Below, one piece after another: positions 5,996 through 11,761 of a stretch of DNA of 12,838 nucleotides. Source of the DNA: Patescibacteria group bacterium (GTDB lineage: Bacteria; Patescibacteriota; Minisyncoccia; Moranbacterales; JAKLHP01). The DNA lies in NCBI GenBank assembly GCA_022710085.1, contig JAKLHP010000016.1:1-12838 (forward strand), written 5' to 3'. The translations under genes were made by a program, and so were the position numbers. Position 1 is the stretch's first letter. The number at the start of each line of letters is the position of its first letter. The notes below the pieces were generated by a model. That model did no database searches. It was not told where the DNA came from and saw nothing but the letters and a program-made list of their open reading frames with translations.

Positions 5996-7105
5996 ATGCT
6001 GATTGGCATTGATGCTTCGCGGGCCTATATTATAAACCGCACTGGCATCGAAGAATATTCTTATCAAGTAATAAAAAATCTTGCCTATTGCCAGGCAGGC
6101 CTGATGAACGAACCAAAAGAGCATCAGGTTGTTTTGTATATTCGCAAAAACCAGAAAATAGATTTTCCTCTTCCGAAAAATTGGAAAGCAAAAACCATAA
6201 AGTGGCCTTATTTATGGACACAAATCGGATTATCTCTGGAGTTATTGTTCTATCCTGTCGACGCGTTGTTTGTTCCGGCGCATACTATACCCTTCGTTCA
6301 TCCAAAAAATTCCATAGTGACAATCCATGGACTGGAATATGAATTTTGTCCTAAAGCTTATTCTTTCTGGGGAAGAATTTATATGAGGTTTGTAATTAAA
6401 AATTCCTGTCGGTGGGCAAAGAAAATCATCGCAGTTTCCGAAAACACAAAAAAAGATCTAGTTGATTTTTATAAGGTTTCGGAGGGGAAAATTAAAGTGA
6501 TATATAATGGCGTGGATGATAAATTGCAGTCAGTTCATTTTTACGGATCGAGGAAAAATGGCGAACAAAATTTGAAACCCTATTTGCTGTTTGTGGGAAG
6601 ATTAGAAGAAAGAAAAAATATTTTGGGAATTGTCGAGGCATTCGAGATTTTGAAAGAAAAATTTAAGATTCCGCATAGGTTAGTTTTAGCGGGAAAGCCA
6701 GGCGTTGGATTTTCTGAAATAGAAGATAAAATACGAGACACAAAGCACAAAGACGATATTATTTTAAAAGGATTTGTTTCTGATGAGGGAAAATATGTGT
6801 TGTTGAGAAATGCGGATATTTTTTTGTTTCCTAGTTTCTATGAAGGATTTGGATTGCCGATTTTGGAAGCGCAAAGCTTGGGAACGCCGGTTGTGACGTC
6901 AAACATATCCTCAATGCCGGAAGTGGCTGATTTCTCAGCAATTTTAGTAGATCCTCGAAAACCGGAAGAAATCGTCGAAGCGACTTATCGTTTAATTTCG
7001 GACGAAAATTTTAAAAATGATATAATAAATAAAGGACTGGAGAATGTAAAAAGGTTCAGTTGGGAAAAATGTTCTCAAGAGATTGGAAAGTTGATAGTTG
7101 AATAA
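5996..7105 (+). CDS. GT4-family glycosyltransferase (GT-B fold)
   Basis: The 369-residue protein has the two Rossmann-like halves of GT-B enzymes. The N-terminal half has GIDASRA, RTGIEEYSYQ and VTIHGLEYE (His111). The C-terminal half has the nucleotide-sugar site: FVGRLEERKN (Arg202, Lys207) and FYEGFGLPILEA, the E-x7-E motif with Glu283 and Glu291. Close relatives include mannosyl- and other hexosyltransferases of capsule, exopolysaccharide or lipid glycosylation; the sugar cannot be read from sequence. A retaining mechanism is known for GT4. The gene starts 12 bases after mreB, so it is probably the third gene of that operon. Residues about 31-38 look like an extra segment encoded by a GC-rich palindromic stretch (see the repeat at 6081-6103). 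No strong Shine-Dalgarno is present. The stop codon overlaps the A tract that forms the minus-strand terminator's T run. Confidence 0.9.
   Translation: MLIGIDASRAYIINRTGIEEYSYQVIKNLAYCQAGLMNEPKEHQVVLYIRKNQKIDFPLPKNWKAKTIKWPYLWTQIGLSLELLFYPVDALFVPAHTIPFVHPKNSIVTIHGLEYEFCPKAYSFWGRIYMRFVIKNSCRWAKKIIAVSENTKKDLVDFYKVSEGKIKVIYNGVDDKLQSVHFYGSRKNGEQNLKPYLLFVGRLEERKNILGIVEAFEILKEKFKIPHRLVLAGKPGVGFSEIEDKIRDTKHKDDIILKGFVSDEGKYVLLRNADIFLFPSFYEGFGLPILEAQSLGTPVVTSNISSMPEVADFSAILVDPRKPEEIVEATYRLISDENFKNDIINKGLENVKRFSWEKCSQEIGKLIVE
6081..6103. repeat. GC-rich palindromic segment inside the glycosyltransferase gene
   Basis: TGCCT (6082-6086) pairs with AGGCA (6093-6097), and CAGGCCTG (6096-6103) is itself a palindrome. 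The stretch stands out in an A+T-rich gene. It encodes YCQAGL in a position where GT4 proteins usually go directly from the helix to the next strand. It resembles a small in-frame repeat insertion; proof needs genome-wide copies. Confidence 0.4.
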
Positions 7106-7132
7106 AAAAAATGGGCAAGCCGCAGCTTGCCC
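7104..7132 (-). terminator. Intrinsic terminator of the minus-strand small-gene unit
   Basis: On the minus strand GGGCAAGC (7132-7125), loop TGCG, and GCTTGCCC (7120-7113) form a perfect 8-bp stem, followed by A and then eight T (7111-7104). It lies 14 bases after the stop of the 75-residue gene. On the plus strand no T run follows the stem, so it mainly serves the minus strand, although it could slow plus-strand transcription leaving the glycosyltransferase gene. Confidence 0.88.
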
Positions 7133-7146
7133 TGAAAGAGTTTGGA

Positions 7147-7374
7147 TTAGCTTATTACCAATGACAGGATTTTTTCCAGAGTTTCCTGGGTTATCTCCTT
7201 TTGTTGGATAATGGAAATTGTTCCAGCTGCTTCGAGAGATAAGAATCCTTCTTTTGGTTTGGTGGTTGTGTCTGACAGATTGCAGCCAAAGATCTTCTCT
7301 ATTGCTACAAGATCTTTCATAGCAGCGCCTTCAAAAGTGATCCCTTTTATTCTTAATCCTCTAAGATTCGCCAT
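7147..7374 (-). CDS. Small protein of unknown function, 75 residues
   Basis: The gene is credible because of its signals: a perfect AGGAGG (7386-7381) six bases before ATG, an upstream minus-strand promoter (7529-7501), and an intrinsic terminator 14 bases after the TAA. The protein begins MANLRGLRIKGITFEG, has one Cys (31), mixed alpha/beta character, a central SLEAAGTISIIQQ segment and a C-terminal amphipathic helix around ETLEKILSLV. There is no signal peptide or membrane segment. I do not recognise the family. It runs opposite to every other gene here, between two glycosyltransferase genes. It is preceded by a short hydrophobic frame whose stop abuts its Shine-Dalgarno, so the two may be translationally linked. 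The function is unknown. Confidence 0.75.
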   Translation of the reverse strand: MANLRGLRIKGITFEGAAMKDLVAIEKIFGCNLSDTTTKPKEGFLSLEAAGTISIIQQKEITQETLEKILSLVIS

Positions 7375-7380
7375 TCCACT

Positions 7381-7386
7381 CCTCCT
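7381..7386 (-). promoter_or_regulatory. Perfect Shine-Dalgarno of the 75-residue gene
   Basis: The minus strand reads AGGAGG, six bases before ATG (7374-7372). It is the strongest ribosome binding site in the window and fixes the start of the small gene. The plus-strand genes mostly have none. It directly follows the TAA (7389-7387) of the hydrophobic frame. Confidence 0.85.
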
Positions 7387-7466
7387 TTAGTAGAAAAATA
7401 CTCCGTATATGATGACCCACAAAGGCCATGTGACTGCGATAAAAGAACTTATAACCCCCTGTTCAT
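7387..7466 (-). pseudogene. Short hydrophobic membrane-type reading frame, apparently one base out of frame
   Basis: A frame ending at TAA 7389-7387 reads VISSFIAVTWPLWVIIYGVFFY in essence: first VISSFIAVTW, then PLWVIIYGVFFY, a convincing single membrane helix. It has no normal start in frame: upstream it meets TGA at 7470-7468. ATG at 7466 begins Met-Asn-Arg-Gly but soon stops at TAA; a -1 shift on the run of five G (minus strand, 7459-7455) would join it to the hydrophobic frame and give about 26-27 residues. A Shine-Dalgarno-like AGAGAGG (7485-7479) lies upstream. Options are a real frameshift site, a one-base assembly error, a decayed gene, or chance. Confidence 0.35.
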
Positions 7467-7500
7467 TTCATTTTTTCACCTCTCTGATTGGGAATTTAAC

Positions 7501-7529
7501 ACAATAACAAATTCAATATGAAAAGTCAA
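7501..7529 (-). promoter_or_regulatory. Minus-strand promoter of the small-gene unit
   Basis: The minus strand reads TTGACT (7529-7524), a 17-base spacer, then TATTGT (7506-7501). The predicted start near 7494 lies about 9 bases before AGAGAGG at 7485-7479. The -35 lies within the first codons of the divergent glycosyltransferase gene (ATG 7518), so the two starts overlap and may interfere. Confidence 0.6.
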
Positions 7530-8621
7530 GATTTAAAAGTAGCTATTGTACACGACTTTCTGGTCCAATATGGCGGAGCGGAAAGGGTTTTGGAAGTGCT
7601 TTCCGAGATGTTTCCGGAGGCGCCGATTTATACTTTACTGTATGACAAGGAAAAAATGGGCGATAGGTTTGTAAAGCGGGAAATCAGAACTTCTTATCTT
7701 CAAAAATTTCCAAAGTTTTTGAGAAAAAGATACCGCTGGCTCTTGCCCTTTTTTATGATAGCGCCGGAGACTTTCGATCTTCGTGACTTTGATCTGGTGG
7801 TTTCTTCAACCGGTGCTTGGTCAAAGGGAATTGTTACCCGTCTTAATACCATCCATATTGCTTATCTTCATTCGCCGATGAGATTTGTTTGGGATTATAA
7901 TGAAAAATATCTCAGAGAAGAGAAAAAAAGGTGCTTTTTCTCAAGAATTTTACTAAACTATGTCCGGATGTGGGATCGCTTGGCCTCGGAAAGACCGGAT
8001 TATTTGATAGCTAATTCAAAATATACGCAGGAACGCATCGAAAAATATTACAGAAGAGACAGCATCGTTATATATCCGCCTGCTTACACCGAAGCTTCAG
8101 CGAGCAAGCCAGTTGTTGAAAATAAATATTTTCTTATTGTTTCAAGACTATCTCCGTACAAAAAAGTGGATTTGGCAGTTCGAGCTTTTAATAAATTAGG
8201 GCTCCCGCTGATAATTGTTGGAGAGGGGAAACAAAAAAAATATCTTCAAAAGATTGCCAAGAAAAACATCAAGATTTTGGGATGGACAAGCGATGAAGAT
8301 TTGAAAAATTACTATGCCAATGCCAGAGCCTTTATTTTTCCGGCAGATGATGATTTTGGAATGACTATGGTCGAAGCGATGAGTTTCGGGATTCCAATTA
8401 TCGCTTACAGAAAGGGTGGAGCCAGGGAAATTGTGGAAGAAGGAATAACCGGAGAATTTTTTGAAGCGCAGACAACAGAAGTCCTGGCAGATGGAGTAGG
8501 GAGATTTATCGGTAATGAAAAAAAATTCGAAAAGGATTTAATCAAAGAGAGAGCTAGAAAATTTTCGAAAGAGAGATTTATTAAAGAGTTTAATGATTTT
8601 TTAAGTAAGATTGAAAAATAA
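7518..8621 (+). CDS. GT4-family glycosyltransferase (mannosyltransferase-like)
   Basis: The 367-residue GT-B protein has an N-terminal acceptor half with IVHDFLVQYGGAERVL (10-25, the glycine-rich loop), HIAYLHSPMRFVWDY (113-127) and LIANSKYT. The C-terminal donor half has IVSRLSPYKKVDLAV (207-221) and FPADDDFGMTMVEAMSFG. The family's E-x7-E motif here reads Asp278-x7-Glu286, a conservative Glu-to-Asp change at the first position. Relatives with the LHSPMRFxWD signature act in O-antigen, capsule or exopolysaccharide assembly, often as mannosyltransferases; the donor here is unknown. It starts a tight run with holB (5-base gap). No clear plus-strand promoter was found upstream, and its start region overlaps the divergent minus-strand promoter. 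No Shine-Dalgarno is seen. It is not closely similar to the GT4 protein at 5996. Confidence 0.9.
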   Translation: MKSQDLKVAIVHDFLVQYGGAERVLEVLSEMFPEAPIYTLLYDKEKMGDRFVKREIRTSYLQKFPKFLRKRYRWLLPFFMIAPETFDLRDFDLVVSSTGAWSKGIVTRLNTIHIAYLHSPMRFVWDYNEKYLREEKKRCFFSRILLNYVRMWDRLASERPDYLIANSKYTQERIEKYYRRDSIVIYPPAYTEASASKPVVENKYFLIVSRLSPYKKVDLAVRAFNKLGLPLIIVGEGKQKKYLQKIAKKNIKILGWTSDEDLKNYYANARAFIFPADDDFGMTMVEAMSFGIPIIAYRKGGAREIVEEGITGEFFEAQTTEVLADGVGRFIGNEKKFEKDLIKERARKFSKERFIKEFNDFLSKIEK

Positions 8622-8626
8622 AAAGT

Positions 8627-9508
8627 ATGCTTTTTATCGGAAACAAAAAAACCGTTGATTTATTGAAGAAATCAATGAAAAATAATAAAATTTCTCAGGC
8701 CTATCTTTTTTCTGGTCCAGAAAATGTTGGCAAACTGTCCCTGGCTAAAATTTTTTCCAGGAGCTTGATTTTGGGAAAACCGCTTGACTTCAAGACAGAA
8801 GAAAGAAATAATCCACTGGATCTGATTATTCTGGGTCCCGAAATTGAAGAAAAAAAAGGAATAATCAAGGAAAAAGAAATAAAAATAGAGAACATCAGAA
8901 ATGCGCAAAAAGATCTCTCTCTTTTTCCATATGAAGGAAAATATAAGATACTTATCATTGATAATGCCCATAAGCTTACACTTTCTTCTCAAAATGCCCT
9001 TCTTAAAACGTTGGAAGAACCCAATGAAACCTCGATTTTAATACTTATAACGCATGAAGAATCGAAAATTATTCCAACCGTTAAATCCAGGTGCCAAAAA
9101 ATAAATTTTTCCCTGGTAAGTTCTGAAGAGATTAAAAATAATCTCCAGGTCAGCGAGGAGTTAATTTTGTTTTCGATGGGAAAGCCGGGATTGATTTACA
9201 AGATGATAAAAGACCCCAAAGATCTGGAAATAAAAAAAGATGACCTAGAAATCATTGATAGATTTTCCAAGATTGGAATTAATGAAAAGTTAAAAATAGC
9301 CGAAAACATGGCCCAGGATTTGAATTGGGGCATAAAAAGGCTGGAATTTTGGATCTGGGCAATAAGGATTAACATTTTGAAAAATTCAAATTTAAGCAAG
9401 TTTTTCAATTTTAGAACAATAGAAAAAATAGAAAAAACGCTGGTTGTTTTGAAAAATACCAATGTCAATCCAAGACTGACCATTGAGAAATTATTTTTGG
9501 AGATATAA
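8627..9508 (+). CDS. holB: DNA polymerase III delta'-type clamp-loader subunit
   Basis: The 293-residue AAA+ protein is of the clamp-loader type that helps place the sliding clamp on DNA. Visible motifs are the P-loop region SGPENVGKLSLA (29-40), a Walker-B-like LIIDNAHKLT (109-118), SQNALLKTLEEP (121-132), and the sensor segment ILITHEESKIIPTVKSRC ending in the SRC motif (154-156). The residue after GK in the P-loop is Leu37 instead of Ser/Thr, and the zinc-binding Cys module of DnaX is absent. This fits a delta' subunit with weak or no ATPase rather than DnaX. The C-terminal half is helical and diverged. Five bases separate it from the upstream glycosyltransferase, and ftsQ follows after 32 bases. 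No Shine-Dalgarno is seen before the ATG. Confidence 0.88.
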   Translation: MLFIGNKKTVDLLKKSMKNNKISQAYLFSGPENVGKLSLAKIFSRSLILGKPLDFKTEERNNPLDLIILGPEIEEKKGIIKEKEIKIENIRNAQKDLSLFPYEGKYKILIIDNAHKLTLSSQNALLKTLEEPNETSILILITHEESKIIPTVKSRCQKINFSLVSSEEIKNNLQVSEELILFSMGKPGLIYKMIKDPKDLEIKKDDLEIIDRFSKIGINEKLKIAENMAQDLNWGIKRLEFWIWAIRINILKNSNLSKFFNFRTIEKIEKTLVVLKNTNVNPRLTIEKLFLEI

Positions 9509-9509
9509 T
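9483..9509 (+). promoter_or_regulatory. Possible weak promoter before ftsQ
   Basis: TTGAGA (9483-9488) and TATAAT (9504-9509) are separated by 15 bases, shorter than ideal. The site overlaps the end of holB. It may supplement readthrough from upstream. Confidence 0.3.
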
Positions 9510-9540
9510 AAATAAAAAAAGCGTAAAATACTTCAATAGG

Positions 9541-10500
9541 ATGATATGGAAAAGAAAAAAGGGCAGGCCGGATTTGCTTTCCAGAAGCCCTAAAAAAAGA
9601 AAAAGTTTTTTTGAAAAAAGGGAAGAAGCTCCGGAAGACCCGATTGTTGCCAGAGCTATTTTTCGCGTTCTTATTTTGTTTTTTGTGACAGCAGTGATTT
9701 ACGTTTTATTCTTCTCTCCGTTTTTGGGAATAAAAAATATTTATCTTCAAGGAACTTCTGAAATTAAATATGAGGAAGTTTATCAAGAAGCTGACCGGAT
9801 CTTGTCTGAAAAGTATTTCAGATTTATTCCCAAGGATAATCTGATCTTGGTTCCGGAAGAAGAAATAAAGAGCAGGCTTCTTAATAATTTCAAAAAAATA
9901 AGTTCAGTGGAAATAAAAAAATATTTTCCAGATAGAATTGAAATAAAAATTGTCGAGAGAAAAACACTTTTCATCTGGTGCTCTTCCGGATATTGCCATA
10001 TTATAGACGAAAAGGGATATGCTTATATGGGGGCAGATTTTGAGTCTGAACAGTTGAAGCAAAATCACCTTATTAATCTGGTTGACGATAGTTCCAAATC
10101 GGTAGCAACGGGAGACAAAGTTTTGAAAGAAGAATATATAAATTTTGTTGTTAATTTAAGGGATGAACTGAGGAAGGAAACAGGCTTGGAGATAACAGAT
10201 GAATTTCACACACAATCCAGAATGGCTGAAGAAGTAAAAGTGGCGACTTCGGAAGGATGGCAATTGATTTTCTCCAGTGTGATCCCGATCGATAACAGCC
10301 TCCAATCTCTTAAAACTTTTTTGGAAAAACAGGTAAACGAAGATAACAGAAATAAACTTGAGTATGTCGACCTCCGGGCAGAAAACAAGGTGTATTACAA
10401 ATTTAAAGATGAAGAGCAGAACGTAAACGAGGAAGAACAAAAAGATGAAGAGGAAGCGATAGCAGAAGATAAGCCAAAAAAAGAAAAGAAAAAAGATTAG
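9541..10500 (+). CDS. ftsQ: FtsQ/DivIB-type cell division protein with POTRA domain
   Basis: The 319-residue protein has a basic cytoplasmic N-terminus (1-36), one membrane helix (about 40-59), and a POTRA domain (about 62-140: FLGIKNIYLQG, then the alpha-beta segment ending YFPDRIEIKIVERKTLF). A beta domain follows (CHIIDEKGYAY onward, to about 280). In the divisome FtsQ links with FtsL/FtsB and regulates septal wall synthesis. The C-terminus (about 285-319) is a strongly charged Glu/Lys tail, longer than in classical FtsQ and probably outside the membrane. The start at 9541 gives the usual basic N-terminus; AGG lies too close to the ATG to be a good Shine-Dalgarno. It sits between a clamp-loader gene and ychF rather than in a classical dcw cluster. 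Complete, ending in TAG. Confidence 0.88.
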   Translation: MIWKRKKGRPDLLSRSPKKRKSFFEKREEAPEDPIVARAIFRVLILFFVTAVIYVLFFSPFLGIKNIYLQGTSEIKYEEVYQEADRILSEKYFRFIPKDNLILVPEEEIKSRLLNNFKKISSVEIKKYFPDRIEIKIVERKTLFIWCSSGYCHIIDEKGYAYMGADFESEQLKQNHLINLVDDSSKSVATGDKVLKEEYINFVVNLRDELRKETGLEITDEFHTQSRMAEEVKVATSEGWQLIFSSVIPIDNSLQSLKTFLEKQVNEDNRNKLEYVDLRAENKVYYKFKDEEQNVNEEEQKDEEEAIAEDKPKKEKKKD

Positions 10501-10528
10501 CTGAAATAAAATTAAGTATTTTTTAGAT

Positions 10529-10534
10529 TATAAT
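10529..10534 (+). promoter_or_regulatory. Perfect -10 element before ychF
   Basis: TATAAT lies 25 bases before the ychF ATG in a very A+T-rich gap. No good -35 lies 16-18 bases upstream and there is no extended -10. If active, the leader would be about 20 bases, short and without a Shine-Dalgarno. Confidence 0.4.
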
Positions 10535-10559
10535 TTAATTTGTAATTTTGTACTGATTT

Positions 10560-11606
10560 ATGAAAATCGGAATAGTCGGTCTTCCTAATGTCGGGAAGTC
10601 AACGTTATTTAAAGCATTGACCAGAAATCAGGTAGATATTAATAACTATCCCTTTTGCACCATTGAACCGAATGTGGGAATCGTAAAAGTTCCTGATTCT
10701 CGCTTGGAAAAGTTATCCGAAATGTCAAAAAGCAAAAAAGTGGTTCCGGCGATTGTGGAGTTTGTCGATATTGCCGGATTGGTGAAAGGCGCCAGTGTCG
10801 GAGAGGGGTTGGGAAACAAATTTTTGTCGCACATCCGCGAAGTAGATGCCATTGTCCAGGTTGTAAGAGTTTTTGAAAATTCCAATATTACCCATGTTTA
10901 TAACCGCATTAATCCCGTAGAAGATATTGAGATTATAAGCACAGAACTGATAATAGCCGACTTGGAAACAATCAAAAGGAGAATGGAAAAGCTGGAAAAA
11001 GAAGCGCGTGGAAATAATAAAGAATCCATTGCCAAATTGGAAGTAGCGGGGAAAATAAAGAAAACTCTCGAAGAAGGAAGACTGGCCAATCAAACCAAGC
11101 TGGATCTCAAAAATGAATATACGGAGATTGCCGTGAAAGAGCTTTCGTTGCTGACGATGAAGCCATTTTTGTTCGTGTATAATGTTTCAGACGTGAATAG
11201 CAAGCTTTCTGAAGAGCTGGAAAACAAGCCGCACGTAAAACTGGATATCAAAATCGAGGAGGAATTGAATGAAATGTCCAAAGAAGAAATTGAAGAAATG
11301 GAGCTTAAAAGCAATATTAATAAACTTATCCTGGAATCATACAAACTTCTGGGATTGATAACTTTTCTGACTACTGGTGAAGATGAAAGCCGGGCTTGGA
11401 TGATCAAGAAAGGCTCGACTGCACCGGAAGCCGGAGCGGCCATTCACAATGACTTTAAAGATCGGTTCATCCGGGCGGATGTGATTTTTTGGGATAAGCT
11501 ATTGGAAGCTAGTTCCTGGTCGAAAGCCAGAGAATTAGGCTGGCTTCGGACGGAAGGAAAAGAGTATATTGTAAAAGATGGGGATGTTATTGAATTTAAA
11601 ATTTAA
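10560..11606 (+). CDS. ychF: YchF/OLA1-family P-loop NTPase
   Basis: The 348-residue protein is a translation-factor-class NTPase; in the family ATP is often preferred over GTP, with ribosome and stress-response links. G1 is GLPNVGKST (7-15). Switch I region and CTIEPNVG follow. G3 is DIAGLVKGAS (70-79), with Leu in place of the catalytic Gln (the HAS-NTPase trait). The G4-like position is NVSD (208-211), where YchF proteins usually have NxxE. A helical coiled-coil arm spans about 128-200. The C-terminal TGS domain has KGSTAPEAG (284-292) and ends GDVIEFKI. Length is near the usual 360. It is highly conserved and single-copy in most bacteria, so it marks this as ordinary chromosomal DNA. Preceded by a TATAAT but no Shine-Dalgarno. 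Confidence 0.96.
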   Translation: MKIGIVGLPNVGKSTLFKALTRNQVDINNYPFCTIEPNVGIVKVPDSRLEKLSEMSKSKKVVPAIVEFVDIAGLVKGASVGEGLGNKFLSHIREVDAIVQVVRVFENSNITHVYNRINPVEDIEIISTELIIADLETIKRRMEKLEKEARGNNKESIAKLEVAGKIKKTLEEGRLANQTKLDLKNEYTEIAVKELSLLTMKPFLFVYNVSDVNSKLSEELENKPHVKLDIKIEEELNEMSKEEIEEMELKSNINKLILESYKLLGLITFLTTGEDESRAWMIKKGSTAPEAGAAIHNDFKDRFIRADVIFWDKLLEASSWSKARELGWLRTEGKEYIVKDGDVIEFKI

Positions 11607-11614
11607 TATGGTTA

Positions 11615-11643
11615 CTTGAAGAATATGAACAATATTCTTCAAG
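11615..11643. other. Perfect 12-bp hairpin downstream of ychF
   Basis: CTTGAAGAATAT (11615-11626) pairs without mismatch to ATATTCTTCAAG (11632-11643) around the loop GAACA. It begins eight bases after the ychF stop. No T run follows on either strand, so it is not a textbook intrinsic terminator. It could stabilise the ychF mRNA 3' end, act as an atypical terminator, or bind a dimeric regulator. Confidence 0.6.
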
Positions 11644-11652
11644 ATCTTAAAC

Positions 11653-11661
11653 TTATCCACA
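11653..11661 (+). other. Single perfect DnaA-box 9-mer
   Basis: TTATCCACA matches the strongest known DnaA box exactly. It lies between the ychF hairpin and the promoter of the right-edge surface gene. I found no second box nearby, so it is not evidence for an origin; it might be a DnaA regulatory or titration site, or chance. Confidence 0.35.
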
Positions 11662-11673
11662 ACTCTATCCTTC

Positions 11674-11701
11674 CTTACAAATCCAATTTTTGTGATATAA
11701 T
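11674..11701 (+). promoter_or_regulatory. Extended -10 promoter for the right-edge surface gene
   Basis: TATAAT (11696-11701) is preceded by TGA, giving the extended -10 TGnTATAAT. CTTACA (11674-11679) is a moderate -35 at a 16-base spacing. Transcription would start near 11708, leaving a leader of about 54 bases. Confidence 0.65.
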
Positions 11702-11711
11702 AAGCTCAAGG

Positions 11712-11732
11712 AAAAAGGATTTCAAAAAGGAT
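11712..11732 (+). repeat. Duplicated AAAAAGGAT in the surface gene leader
   Basis: AAAAAGGAT occurs at 11712-11720 and again at 11724-11732, a 12-base period. Both contain Shine-Dalgarno-like AAGGA, but they lie about 30-45 bases before the ATG at 11762, too far for normal initiation. They may bind a regulator or be chance in A-rich leader sequence. Confidence 0.35.
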
Positions 11733-11761
11733 CTTAACGAAAAATAGAAAAACCAAAACCG

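Noticed and set aside
5609..6124. 171-codon minus-strand open frame across mreB and the glycosyltransferase
   Set aside because: It overlaps two well-supported conserved genes on the other strand and shows no recognisable domain or ribosome binding site.
7431..7456. Plus-strand promoter for the glycosyltransferase at 7518 (GTGACT and TATAAC)
   Set aside because: The spacing is only about 14 bases and the -35 is a poor match, so it is not convincing.
10725..11093. 122-codon minus-strand open frame
   Set aside because: It is fully inside ychF, which has clear conserved motifs; its protein is Phe/Asn-rich shadow sequence.
3608..11606. TGA-to-glycine recoding (genetic code 25)
   Set aside because: Conserved genes are full length under the standard code, contain no in-frame TGA, and use GGN codons for glycine.
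11653..11661. Replication origin suggested by a DnaA box
   Set aside because: Only one perfect box was seen, with no dnaA/dnaN genes, no box cluster and no clear unwinding element.
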